DNA of 64,000 nt, from assembly GCA_014380365.1 (NCBI GenBank), contig JACMJZ010000032.1, positions 40,860 through 104,859 on the forward strand, written 5' to 3'. The position numbers and the translations under genes are program-made. The stretch comes from Pyrinomonadaceae bacterium. Its GTDB lineage: Bacteria; Acidobacteriota; Blastocatellia; Pyrinomonadales; Pyrinomonadaceae. Numbering within the stretch: position 1 is the stretch's first letter; every line of letters begins with the position of its first letter. Shown one piece after another: positions 16,127 to 24,643 of the stretch. Under the pieces are notes generated by a model. That model did not search any database. It was not told where the DNA came from and was given only the letters and a program-made list of their open reading frames with translations.

Positions 16127-17869
16127 TTAGCCAGCGGTGCCCAAACGGCGGGCCGTTTCGGCGACAACTTCCTTTGTTCTTTGATCGAGCCAATATATGG
16201 AGGCGGAAGGCACGGACCCGAGCGAAACTGTAAACGTTGGGGCTCCGGCTTGTTGGAGTGCCGAGACGATTGCTTCGTTGCTGAAATAGCCGCGGCCTCG
16301 TGCGTCTACAATAAAGTCTCCCTCCCGCAGCTGAGCCAATGCCTGCGGATCGGAAATGGAAAGGAAAACCAGATCCGGACGGTTGGCACGCCCGGCGTAG
16401 TATGAGGCAAGTCCAGGAGTTTCACTCGCAACCTGCGCCCCCGGTTGCGCGCGTTTTGCTATCTCATACACCACGTCACGGACGCTCGCATCGTAAAACT
16501 CATCGTGAGGAAAATAGTAACCCCTTTTTGCTTCACCGCCGCCAAGAGCATTGGTGTACAGGCGGAAGTGTGGCGCGGCGCTAGCTAACGCACTCACCGA
16601 AGTTGCCACCACGAGTACCGCCAGGGCGGGACGCGCGTACACTTTGGGCCACTCAGCGGAGAGCAAAGAAGAAAGCTGTTCACCGAGCCAACGTCCCACG
16701 GCTTGCACGCCGATCGCTGCGGTAATCAGTACAGCCGGCAATATGGTCGTAAAGTAACGAGTAAACTTTCCGCCGCCAAAGCTGAACGTCATCATCCACA
16801 GGAACATCCACATGAAAATGAAGTAACGTCCGTCGCCGAGCTTGCGCCGGAATAGCAGCGGAAGGCCCACTACGCATCCCATGGCAGTTAACAACGGCAG
16901 TTTGACTAATATGAAGAGGTGGTAGAAATACCAGGGTATTCCGTTTAGCCAGTCGGTGAAGCGATGCGAGTAGAGCTTGCCCATGAACTCATAACCGTCG
17001 TGACCGACAAGCTTTTGTCCGGCGAACTGACCCATCTGGATCCAGGTGGCCGGCAACAGAATCGTCGGATTTAAAATTACAAACACCACACCCATCACTC
17101 CGTAGTACATCAGCAATCGCTTTTTTCCGAGGCGCCAACGCGTTGCCGGGACCCCCTGGAAGACCGCGTAGTAGGCGATGGATACGGTGAGAAGCTGAGG
17201 CACGTATTTTGACGCCATCATTGCGCCAAACGCGGCAGCGGATGCCCAGTAATATTTTTGCGCGCGGTGTGTGGATTGGGTTTTCTCAGCAACGCGTTGA
17301 CCGTAGAGCCAAAAGGTATTGCCGAGCAGAAAGAAGAACAGCAGGAAAGAGTCTTCTTTTGCGATGCGATTAAACCCGATGGCCATGGGGTCAAAGGTCC
17401 ACAGCGCCGCCGCAATCAATCCGACTTCAGCGCCGAATAATTCTGCGGCAAGCAGGTAGATGAGAATTGCCGTGAGCGCGCCAAAAACAGTAGCGGGAAA
17501 ACGCAGGGCGGATTCGCGTGAGATATGCTTCCGGCCACCAAGAGAGGGAATGCTGTTCCACTTGTCGGCGACGACCAGGCTTCCAGTCAAGAGGGCTTTC
17601 ATGAGGAGCGGGTGCTCGCTGTTTGCCGAGGTCAGTCCGTGCGCGCGATAGTCACCGACGGCTTGAAGCTTGTTGAGTTCGTCTTCACTCAAACCTTCAG
17701 CGCTGAGACTGGAAACCCGAACCCCAAACCCGGCCAGGACAAGGAACGCAAGTGTCGCAATAAGCAGCCTGCGGTTAACGGTGACGATGCCTCGCTTCGC
17801 GAAGAACTCCGGTCTCAAACCCGCGGTGATGGTTGATTCAGCTCTGGCTGCCAAATGTTTACTCCCCAA
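16127..17869 (-). CDS. Membrane glycosyltransferase of the GT39 / ArnT-like family
   Basis: This ~575-residue protein has about ten to twelve membrane helices. The first luminal loop carries SEDE (EGLSEDELNK, ~ residue 60), the position of the catalytic acidic pair in polyprenyl-phosphate-sugar mannosyltransferases. EHPLLMKAL follows (~88), typical of the family. After the last helix there is a soluble C-terminal part (DASVRDVVYEIAKRAQPGAQV). It probably transfers a sugar from a polyprenyl phosphate to protein or lipid outside the membrane. No ATG is available: TTG at 17869 or TTG at 17854, the latter with GGGGAG upstream, are the candidate starts. Confidence 0.82.
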   Translation of the reverse strand: MGSKHLAARAESTITAGLRPEFFAKRGIVTVNRRLLIATLAFLVLAGFGVRVSSLSAEGLSEDELNKLQAVGDYRAHGLTSANSEHPLLMKALLTGSLVVADKWNSIPSLGGRKHISRESALRFPATVFGALTAILIYLLAAELFGAEVGLIAAALWTFDPMAIGFNRIAKEDSFLLFFFLLGNTFWLYGQRVAEKTQSTHRAQKYYWASAAAFGAMMASKYVPQLLTVSIAYYAVFQGVPATRWRLGKKRLLMYYGVMGVVFVILNPTILLPATWIQMGQFAGQKLVGHDGYEFMGKLYSHRFTDWLNGIPWYFYHLFILVKLPLLTAMGCVVGLPLLFRRKLGDGRYFIFMWMFLWMMTFSFGGGKFTRYFTTILPAVLITAAIGVQAVGRWLGEQLSSLLSAEWPKVYARPALAVLVVATSVSALASAAPHFRLYTNALGGGEAKRGYYFPHDEFYDASVRDVVYEIAKRAQPGAQVASETPGLASYYAGRANRPDLVFLSISDPQALAQLREGDFIVDARGRGYFSNEAIVSALQQAGAPTFTVSLGSVPSASIYWLDQRTKEVVAETARRLGTAG

Positions 17870-18200
17870 CCCTATTTCTCCGTGCTAAATAGTCGCACGA
17901 CAGACGTTCGATCGTAGCTACCCAGCGATGATAATTTTGTGGTAGGCGACGAGACGCCTTCGGGGGGCTCCTGCATCAATTTTTCTGACTCCAATTAACG
18001 ATAGCAAAAAATTGTCTGGCAAGGCGGCGAAAATGCGATGATAAGCGGAAATCAAGAATAACATGCGAGGCACTCAGGAAATAGAAGTCATAACCCAAAT
18101 AAAATCGATCCACGAAATTCACGAAGTCACTCCAGGGATATTCTGTTAGTTAGGGTGATTTCGTGAATCGTCGTTTCTTTCAAAACTTTGCTGAAACGAG
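17870..18200. other. Divergent intergenic region with a GATTCACGAA palindrome
   Basis: This region lies between the GT39 gene (minus) and the APC permease (plus). An imperfect inverted repeat, 18107-18130 against 18153-18173 (CACGAAATTCACGAAGTCAC and its inverse), is the only structure I can support. It lies 28 bases before the permease start. No gene is seen. Confidence 0.5.
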
Positions 18201-19646
18201 ATGGTAAACATAGACGATTCCGACTCCACCACTAAATTGCAACCGCGGCTGGCGCGACGGCTGGGGCTTTTTGACGCCACCATGATCGTGATGGGCGGCA
18301 TCATCGGCTCGGGGATTTTCATGAATCCGTCCGTCGTCGCGCGTCAGGTCACGACGCCGTTTTTGATTCTTGGTGTTTGGGTGCTGGGTGGACTCGTAGC
18401 GCTAATCGCCGCCTTCATCTGGGCCGAGTTGGCGGCGCTACGCCCTGAAGTTGGCGGCCAGTACGCTTATCTTCGCGAAGCCTATCATCCGCTGGTCGCG
18501 TTTCTCTACGGTTGGGGACTGCTGCTCGTTATTCAAACCGGCGGCATGGCGGCCGTCGCCGTAACCTTCGCACGTTATTTTCTCGAACTGACTCGCGCGC
18601 CGGTTTCAGACTCCGTCGTGGCGATGACTGCCCTCGGCGGACTGACTTTGATCAACTGCCTTGGGGTGCGCACCGGGAGCACCGTGCAGAGCGTGCTGAT
18701 GGTGTTGAAGATTCTTGCGATTATCGCGCTAATCGGATGTGGATTTTTCCTGGTCATTCCCCAGACAGGATCGGTAGGTGAAGCGATAGCTCCTGTTGCA
18801 CTCCTCGACCAGCCGGCCTCATTCGATTTGATCACAGCGGTGGGCGCGGCGATGGTTCCGGTACTATTCGCTTTCGGCGGCTGGCAGACCGCCAGCTTCG
18901 TGGCCGGAGAGATACGCGATGCGCGAAAAAATCTGCCGCGCGCTCTCGTGGTCGGCGTCATCGGCGTCATCGTTCTTTACCTGGCGGTGAACTTCGTTTG
19001 CCTGCGGGTCTTGGGAGTTGCGGGACTTGCCGCCACGAGCACGCCCGCGTCTGATGTGATGCGTTTCGCACTGGGTCCAGCCGGCGCCCGTGCCCTCGCC
19101 GCCGGAATCGCCATTTCCACGTTGGGATTCCTGAGTCAGGGAATGCTGACAGCGCCGCGGGTTTACTTTGCGATGGCTAAAGACGGATTGTTTTTCAAGA
19201 GTGTGGGACGACTACACCCGAAGACGCAGGTGCCTATCATAGCTATCGCCTTGCAGGGAATCCTCGCAATGATAATTGCGCGCTCGGGCAGCTACGATAA
19301 GATTCTGAATTACGTTGTCTCAGTAGACTTCATCTTCTTTGGGGCGACAGCCGTTTGCATTTTCGTTTTTCGCCGAAGAGAAGCGGCAGTAGCCCAACCG
19401 TTCGGGAGGGCGTCGTCCGCTGCGACGCCCCCGCACGCCCTCCCTGACGGTCGGGCCGCTGCACCGAGCGACGTGGGACGAATCACGCGAGTACCGGGAC
19501 ACCCGCTGACTACGTTGGCGTTCATTGCTATCTGCTGGTTGGTGGTAATCAATACTGTCTACCGGTATCCGGAGAACACTTTGATAGGCCTGGCAATCCT
19601 GGTGGCTGGGATCCCCTTCTTCTTTTTTTGGCGTAGGCGGCAGTAG
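18201..19646 (+). CDS. APC-family amino acid permease with an in-frame REP insertion
   Basis: A 481-residue, ~12-helix transporter. The first helix carries MGGIIGSGIFMNPS, the unwound substrate-binding GSGIF of the APC superfamily; ALRPEVGGQYAYLREAY and FGGWQTASFVAGEIRDARKNLP (~210-235) fit amino acid/polyamine antiporters. Between helix 10 (ending CIFVFRRRE) and helix 11 (TTLAFIAICWLV), residues ~396-421 (AVAQPFGRASSAATPPHALP...) are the translation of a REP-like palindrome (19386-19462), an insertion in a cytoplasmic loop that keeps the frame. A second REP copy begins at the C-terminus and supplies the TAG stop codon. Substrate unknown. Confidence 0.88.
   Translation: MVNIDDSDSTTKLQPRLARRLGLFDATMIVMGGIIGSGIFMNPSVVARQVTTPFLILGVWVLGGLVALIAAFIWAELAALRPEVGGQYAYLREAYHPLVAFLYGWGLLLVIQTGGMAAVAVTFARYFLELTRAPVSDSVVAMTALGGLTLINCLGVRTGSTVQSVLMVLKILAIIALIGCGFFLVIPQTGSVGEAIAPVALLDQPASFDLITAVGAAMVPVLFAFGGWQTASFVAGEIRDARKNLPRALVVGVIGVIVLYLAVNFVCLRVLGVAGLAATSTPASDVMRFALGPAGARALAAGIAISTLGFLSQGMLTAPRVYFAMAKDGLFFKSVGRLHPKTQVPIIAIALQGILAMIIARSGSYDKILNYVVSVDFIFFGATAVCIFVFRRREAAVAQPFGRASSAATPPHALPDGRAAAPSDVGRITRVPGHPLTTLAFIAICWLVVINTVYRYPENTLIGLAILVAGIPFFFFWRRRQ
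19386..19462. repeat. REP family 1 copy inside the permease gene
   Basis: The ends GCAGTAGCCC and GGGCCGCTGC enclose arms CCGTTCGGGAGGGCGTCG and GCACGCCCTCCCTGACGG. It is read in frame as part of the permease. Other copies are at 19640-19716, 58347-58413 and 60925-61041. Confidence 0.88.
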
Positions 19647-19716
19647 CCCGACCGTTAGGGAGGGCGTCGCCTGTTACGACGTCCCTGCACGCCCTCCCTA
19701 ACGGTCGGGCTACTGC
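19640..19716. repeat. REP family 1 copy at the permease 3' end
   Basis: GCAGTAGCCCGACCGTTAGG...CCTAACGGTCGGGCTACTGC is a near-perfect palindrome of 77 bases with a ~30-base centre. Its fifth to seventh bases (TAG) are the permease stop codon. It is only 177 bases from the copy inside the gene. Confidence 0.9.
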
Positions 19717-19791
19717 CCCACAGAGGCTGGGCACAGAGAGGACTGAAACTTGGACACTACGGGTGACGGAAGAAAGGCGGACGTTTCATAG

Positions 19792-20880
19792 ATGACTTGG
19801 AAACGCGAAGCGACCGCTTCTGAATACATGTACTGGGCCAAGACTAGTTCGCGCGCGCGCTTCAATCTGGCCACTAGCGGGCTCGCGAATTTGAAGTTGC
19901 AGGATTTGCAGGTCTCTTTAGACGATCTCGAAATGACTGGCGATACGGGCTATGGTTACGCGCCGCTGGTTGACGCGCTGGCTGAAAGGTATCGCGTCGA
20001 ACGCGAGTGCGTTGTCACGGCCGCCGGCACTTCATTTGCGAATCATCTCGCGTTGGCGGCGCTGATCGAGCCGGGCGACGAGATCTTGCTTGAAAGTCCG
20101 GCCTATGAACCACTACTCGCCACCGCGCGGTTCCTGGGCGCTCAAGTGAAACGCTTCCAACGTAAGTTTGAGAACGGGTTTCGATTAACGGCCGCTGAGA
20201 TCGAGCCGCATTTAAGTCCCCAGACGAAGCTGATCGTGCTGACTAACCTCCACAATCCCACCGGCGTTGCGGCGGACATGGGCGACTTGAAAGAAATCGG
20301 AGAGTTAGCATGGAAGCGAAATGCTCGCGTCTTAATTGATGAAGTTTATCTGGAAATGCTTTTCGAGGAATCGCCTCAAACCGCTTTTCATCTGGGCCCC
20401 GAGTTTGTTGTTACGAGCAGTTTGACTAAAGCTTTCGGACTTAGCGGCCTGCGTTGTGGCTGGATTCTCGCCGCGCCCGAACTCGCCAAGTCAATGTGGC
20501 GACTAAACGATCTCTTCGCCGCCACCCCGGTGCACGCCGGTGAACGACTGAGCGTCACCGCGCTACAACAGTTGCCGGCTATCGCCGAGCGCTCGCGCCA
20601 GCGGCTGGATGAGAATCGTGGACTGTTGAATCAGTTTCTTGACGGGCGGGATGATCTGGAGGTAGTCCGTCCGCCATTCGGCTCGATCATGTTTCCGCGC
20701 GTAAAAGACGAGACAGCAGACAAGTTAATCGCACTGCTGCGAGAGAAGTATGAAACGTCAGTGGTGCCGGGCAGGTTCTTTGAGATGCCGGCCCATTTTC
20801 GCGTCGGGCTAGGTGGCGACAGGGAAACGCTCGCGGAAGGCCTCGATCGGTTGGGTTCAGCTCTTGACGATCTCAGGTAA
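19792..20880 (+). CDS. PLP-dependent class I/II aminotransferase
   Basis: This 362-residue fold-type I enzyme has GDTGYGYAPLVDALAERY (~50), AAGTSFANHLALAAL (cofactor phosphate region), LTNLHNPTGV (Asn-Pro contact, ~150), DEVYLEMLFEE (Asp pairing with the pyridine N) and SSLTKAFGLSGLRCGW, with the Schiff-base Lys at ~205. The C-terminal Arg for the substrate carboxylate is in HFRVGLGGD. The shape is that of aspartate/aromatic-type or valine-pyruvate-like aminotransferases; the amino acid is not predictable. It stands alone downstream of the REP. Confidence 0.85.
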   Translation: MTWKREATASEYMYWAKTSSRARFNLATSGLANLKLQDLQVSLDDLEMTGDTGYGYAPLVDALAERYRVERECVVTAAGTSFANHLALAALIEPGDEILLESPAYEPLLATARFLGAQVKRFQRKFENGFRLTAAEIEPHLSPQTKLIVLTNLHNPTGVAADMGDLKEIGELAWKRNARVLIDEVYLEMLFEESPQTAFHLGPEFVVTSSLTKAFGLSGLRCGWILAAPELAKSMWRLNDLFAATPVHAGERLSVTALQQLPAIAERSRQRLDENRGLLNQFLDGRDDLEVVRPPFGSIMFPRVKDETADKLIALLREKYETSVVPGRFFEMPAHFRVGLGGDRETLAEGLDRLGSALDDLR

Positions 20881-20972
20881 GGAACCGTGAGGTTGTGTAT
20901 TGGTCATCCTCGATTGCGGCTGAGCCGCGCTTGGTTCATTGGAGATTCAAACTGAAGGGAATAGGTTCAGCC

Positions 20973-20998
20973 ATCAAGGCTAGCGATCAAGGCTAGCG
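20973..20998. repeat. 13-base direct duplication across a stop codon
   Basis: ATCAAGGCTAGCG occurs twice in tandem (20973-20985, 20986-20998). The left-reading gene ends on the TAG in the right copy, so a second in-frame or shifted stop lies just beyond. It looks like a small replication-slippage duplication. Confidence 0.7.
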
Positions 20999-21691
20999 AT
21001 CACGACGCTGCTTAATGAGATTCTTAACCAGGAGCAAATGGTGCAGAGTCTCAGCCGCCTCGATTCCAGCGGCCTCAGGCGTGATCCTGATGGGTGTGCC
21101 GTTGGGCCAGCCGCTTTTCTGCATTCTACCGCCGCCAATGGTCTGGAAATAAATCTTGCCGTTCACGTGCTTCTTCCCAGTACGCGGAGCAAACGCAAAG
21201 TATTCGATTTCAAGATCCGGCGAGTTCAGAACAATAGTTCCGCTCTGGTAGTTATTCATATCAAACTTTAGTAAGACGACGAATGCGTCTCGTTCGGACT
21301 TCGCGCGCGCGCGCGCCTGGGCTTGCTTAAGGTCACCAATCGAAGTGCAGTCGACGTTGATAAAGTCAGTCAGGCGTTTGAAGAAGCTGGCGGAGATCAC
21401 GTCTTCGTTCAGAAGACGCTTCGAGGTTGGCTGCCGCGCAAACAGGAGTTTCACTTTCACCTGAAGCTGAAGAGTTCCGGCGGATGTTGCCGCCTCTACT
21501 CTAGCCGTTTCCGCTGCACTAGGCGGTGGGGGGCTGGGGCTGACAGTTGGCTGGCCCGTATTGCGCCGTCCCGACTGCGCCGAAGCTTCGATCACGAAGC
21601 TCGCGGCCAGGAATCCGGCTACGGCGATTAAAAGCCAAGGTCTGAGACTTCGAAGCAGATCAGGAAGGAGGAAACTGTGAAACACGTTCAT
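20993..21691 (-). CDS. Exported protein of unknown function
   Basis: A 232-residue protein. A hydrophobic signal (PWLLIAVAGFLAASFVIEASAQ) is followed by a Pro/Ser-rich linker and a ~170-residue globular domain. It shows alternating strands (LQLQVKVKLLFA, FVVLLKFDMN, GTIVLNSPDLEIEYFAFAPRTGKKHVNGKIYFQT) and a C-terminal helix pair ending in a basic tail. No family is recognised. GAGG lies just upstream of the ATG. It is in line with the DsbA-like gene on its left by direction only; a 142-base gap separates the genes. Confidence 0.62.
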   Translation of the reverse strand: MNVFHSFLLPDLLRSLRPWLLIAVAGFLAASFVIEASAQSGRRNTGQPTVSPSPPPPSAAETARVEAATSAGTLQLQVKVKLLFARQPTSKRLLNEDVISASFFKRLTDFINVDCTSIGDLKQAQARARAKSERDAFVVLLKFDMNNYQSGTIVLNSPDLEIEYFAFAPRTGKKHVNGKIYFQTIGGGRMQKSGWPNGTPIRITPEAAGIEAAETLHHLLLVKNLIKQRRDR

Positions 21692-21833
21692 CGGGCCTCC
21701 GCAATAAAACTGTCATTTCCGCTGGTTGGTTCCTTAGACGCCGGCGATCTTATACAAGGTTGCGTGCTGCTGAACAATGGGCGCAAGCGTGCACCAAACC
21801 AGCCCCGCCGAGCAACATGGGCTACTTTACCGA

Positions 21834-23348
21834 TCACGGTTTTAAGCTCCGTTCAATTGCGGCCTTCAACCCTTCATAGGAAGGATCGGTAACTCGTCTG
21901 CCGTTAACAAAGAACACGGGCGCGCTCGAAACCCCAACCCTTTGCCCGTCGAGCCGATCGCGCAGGATCTTGTCTGCAAACTTGCCGCTGTCCAGGGCGG
22001 AGTCAAACCGCGTCCGATCCAACCCCAACGTACTCGCGTATTGTTTGAGCCGGTCGACCTGAAGCGCTGCCTGATTGCGATAGAGGAGCGCCACATAATC
22101 CCAGTACTTGCCCTGCTCGCGTGCGGCTTCCGCAGCTTCAGCGGCTTTCGCGGAGTTCTCGTACTGCGCGAGGGGAAAATCCCTGACTACGAATCTTACG
22201 CGAGTGCCATATTCCGCAATCAAGCGTTCGACCACAGAGTATTGTTTCGCGCAATTTGGACACTGAAAGTCGGTGAACTCAATCACAGTGACTGACGTAC
22301 CTGGGTTTCCCCGAGCGGGTTGATCGTCCACCGCAATTTGATACAACGGTTGCTGTGGAGGAGTCAGAAACATCTGGACTTGTGCCGCGCTGCGCAACCG
22401 CGCGGCGAAGTCTGACTGAGCGCTGGTTAACGCCCGCTCTTTGAGATACTCAAGAAGTTGCGTTTTGACCTGGGCAAACTCGCCGTTAATCCGCTCCCGG
22501 TTTTCGTTGTAAAACTTCAGTGCGTCAGCCTCAGAAATCGCCGGGACCTTTGCAGTCACTTCGGTTGCCAGCAGCGAAGTCGTAGTGATGGCCCGCTTTT
22601 TTGCTTCCTGCTCAAGGAGTGCGTCGTTAATTCTTACGTCAATCTCCCGCTTGCGTAGTTCGTAGACTGATTCCTGTACGCTGAAAATCAAAGGCTTCAA
22701 ACTGTCCTCAACGTCGCCGGAAGTAATGTTCTTGGCGTTGACGGTGGCAAAGACGCGCGCTCGCGCAGCCGGGGTCAGGCCTGGCGTTACCGCTTCGTTC
22801 GAAATCTTGAGCACGCCCGCGGCTCGCAGCCGGTCGGCCAGCTTCTTCGCAGCATCTCGCTGCCTTTGGTCAGTGAGGTAACCGATAATGTCCTGCCTGA
22901 CGTTAGTAAACTCGGAAGTGATCCGTGCCTTGTTTTGATCGTAGAAGGCCCGCGCTTCGGCCTCCGTGGGCGCAGCCACCTTCGCGACCACCTCGGCTTC
23001 CAGCAGTTTTGTAGTATTCATTCCGCGCTTCTTCGCTTCAGCTTCCAGCAGAAAAGAATTGATTTGCAGGTCCACTTCGCGCGTGCGTGCGTCGATGACC
23101 TGTTGCTGAAGGTCCCGGATGCGCTTTTGAGTCTCTTCGCTGATGTCCAACTTTGAAATTCGTATGCCGTTCACCATGCTTAGCACCTCGGGTAACGGTT
23201 TGTCTTCGCAGCCGCAATCCACTGGTTGACTAACCACCGGAGGTTTGGGACTCGGGCCGCGAGTAGGTCGAGTGGGATTAACCTGCGCCTGCGCGCTGGT
23301 CGCGAGCAAGAGTCCGCACCCAATCATGGGCAGAAAAAGGGTTTTCAT
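21834..23348 (-). CDS. Tandem SurA-like domains fused to a DsbA-type thioredoxin domain
   Basis: This 504-residue exported protein has a signal ending ATSAQA. Two homologous ~125-residue helical blocks follow (~55-180 and ~195-320), each with a VNxxxI start, a TREVDLQINSFLLEAEAKKRG / KREIDVRINDALLEQEAKKRA helix and a YDQNKARITSEF / YNENRERINGEF segment; this is the SurA N-terminal chaperone pattern. The C-terminal ~170 residues are a thioredoxin/DsbA fold with active site CPNC in FTDFQCPNCAKQY, and cis-Pro in SSAPVFFVNG. It is likely a periplasmic chaperone plus disulfide oxidase or isomerase. CGC near residue 46 adds two further cysteines. A PPIase domain is absent. Confidence 0.85.
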   Translation of the reverse strand: MKTLFLPMIGCGLLLATSAQAQVNPTRPTRGPSPKPPVVSQPVDCGCEDKPLPEVLSMVNGIRISKLDISEETQKRIRDLQQQVIDARTREVDLQINSFLLEAEAKKRGMNTTKLLEAEVVAKVAAPTEAEARAFYDQNKARITSEFTNVRQDIIGYLTDQRQRDAAKKLADRLRAAGVLKISNEAVTPGLTPAARARVFATVNAKNITSGDVEDSLKPLIFSVQESVYELRKREIDVRINDALLEQEAKKRAITTTSLLATEVTAKVPAISEADALKFYNENRERINGEFAQVKTQLLEYLKERALTSAQSDFAARLRSAAQVQMFLTPPQQPLYQIAVDDQPARGNPGTSVTVIEFTDFQCPNCAKQYSVVERLIAEYGTRVRFVVRDFPLAQYENSAKAAEAAEAAREQGKYWDYVALLYRNQAALQVDRLKQYASTLGLDRTRFDSALDSGKFADKILRDRLDGQRVGVSSAPVFFVNGRRVTDPSYEGLKAAIERSLKP

Positions 23349-23377
23349 TAACTATCGTCTCCGAATGAAATTTGAAA

Positions 23378-24349
23378 TTACGCCAGCGCCCGCGCAGCTT
23401 CACGTGCATAGTAAGTAAGAATGATGTCGGCGCCTGCGCGTTTGATGCTCACCAGCGTCTCCATCATCACTCGCTGTTCGTCGATCCAGCCTAGTTGCGC
23501 GGCGGCCTTGATCATCGCGTACTCACCCGAAACGTGATAAGCGGCCAGTGGCACGTCAAACTGATCGCGAAGCATCCGCAACACGTCGAGGTTCACGACG
23601 GCGGGTTTTACCATTAACACGTCGGCGCCTTCTGCATAGTCGAGCTCGGCCTCGCGCATCGCTTCGCGCGCGTTCGCGCCGTCCATCTGGTAGGCGCGTC
23701 GGTCACCAAAAGCAGGCGCACTGTCAGCGGCTTCGCGGAATGGACCGTAGAAAGCCGAGGCCGATTTAACTGCATAGGCCAGGATTGGAATGTGCTCAAA
23801 CCCTGCCTCGTCCAGAGCGTCCCTTATTGCCAGCACCTGCCCGTCCATCATCGCCGACGGCGCCACGACATCCGCGCCAGCCTCCGCCTGGCTCACCGCA
23901 ATACGCGCCAAAAGCTCCAGCGACGGATCATTTAGGACTTCATCATCGCGCACGACGCCGCAATGTCCATGCGAGGTGTACTCGCAAAGACACGTGTCGG
24001 TCATGATCACAAGATCGGGCGCAGCGCTGCGAATGGATCGGACAGCCTGCTGCACGATACCGTTTTCGTGGTAGGCGCCGGAGCCAAACTCATCCTTTGC
24101 CTCGGGCAGTCCGAAAAGCATTATGCCCTTCACGCCAGTGTCGTAGGCGCGCGCCGCTTCGTCTGCGATCTGATCGACGGAAAGGTTGTGCACGCCGGGC
24201 ATCGAAGAGACCTCGCGGCGAATGTTTTTGCCGGCGCAGGCAAAGAGTGGCAGCACGAAATCTTCTGGCGCCAGCCGCGTTTCGCGCACGAGCGCGCGTA
24301 GGTTTTCAGTTCTTCGCAGACGACGGGGGCGATGAAGTAGATCTGGCAT
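23378..24349 (-). CDS. hemB: Delta-aminolevulinic acid dehydratase (porphobilinogen synthase)
   Basis: HemB condenses two 5-aminolevulinate molecules to porphobilinogen in haem and corrin synthesis. The start is the ATG at 24347-24349, with AAAGGA upstream, giving 323 residues. Schiff-base lysines are Lys195 ([13 protein letters not shown]) and Lys248 ([14 protein letters not shown]). The active-site metal loop [14 protein letters not shown] keeps Cys120, Cys122 and Cys130, so it is the zinc-dependent type. No other haem genes are adjacent. Downstream lies the DsbA-like gene, 29 bases away on the same strand. Confidence 0.95.
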   Translation of the reverse strand: MPDLLHRPRRLRRTENLRALVRETRLAPEDFVLPLFACAGKNIRREVSSMPGVHNLSVDQIADEAARAYDTGVKGIMLFGLPEAKDEFGSGAYHENGIVQQAVRSIRSAAPDLVIMTDTCLCEYTSHGHCGVVRDDEVLNDPSLELLARIAVSQAEAGADVVAPSAMMDGQVLAIRDALDEAGFEHIPILAYAVKSASAFYGPFREAADSAPAFGDRRAYQMDGANAREAMREAELDYAEGADVLMVKPAVVNLDVLRMLRDQFDVPLAAYHVSGEYAMIKAAAQLGWIDEQRVMMETLVSIKRAGADIILTYYAREAARALA

Positions 24350-24474
24350 GCGTTTCCTTTGAAGATTGTGTGGAGACTGGAAGGGAATAATACCTGTCGG
24401 AGAATTAGGGAGCAAACCTAGTCCAGAGACTTATAAAAACTCATAAAACTCAAATCTTGAAATGATTGAACGTT

Positions 24475-24643
24475 AGCGGGGGTAAACCGCCCTTCCCAAC
24501 CTTAGAGACATTTAGAGCTGATTTACTTGCGAATGATTATGAGCCTCGCACAAATCACTCTTGAGAATGTTAGCCTCCAACACTTGGACGTATGACTCAA
24601 CTTTGAATGTCTCGCAGGTTGGGAAGGGTGGTTTAACCCCGCT
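24475..24643. repeat. Long inverted repeat AGCGGGGGTAAACCGCCC...
   Basis: The arms 24475-24511 and 24606-24643 pair over about 37 bases with few mismatches (ending ...CCCAACC / GGTTGGG...). The enclosed ~95 bases are AT-rich. The right arm encodes the last residues (ERG) and the TAA stop of the ABC ATPase. The rest of the gap to hemB shows no gene. Confidence 0.8.

Noticed and set aside
21300..21320. The alternating CG run (GCGCGCGCGCG) as a regulatory or Z-DNA site
   Set aside because: It lies inside a coding region as an Ala/Arg repeat (QARARAR) and needs no further explanation.
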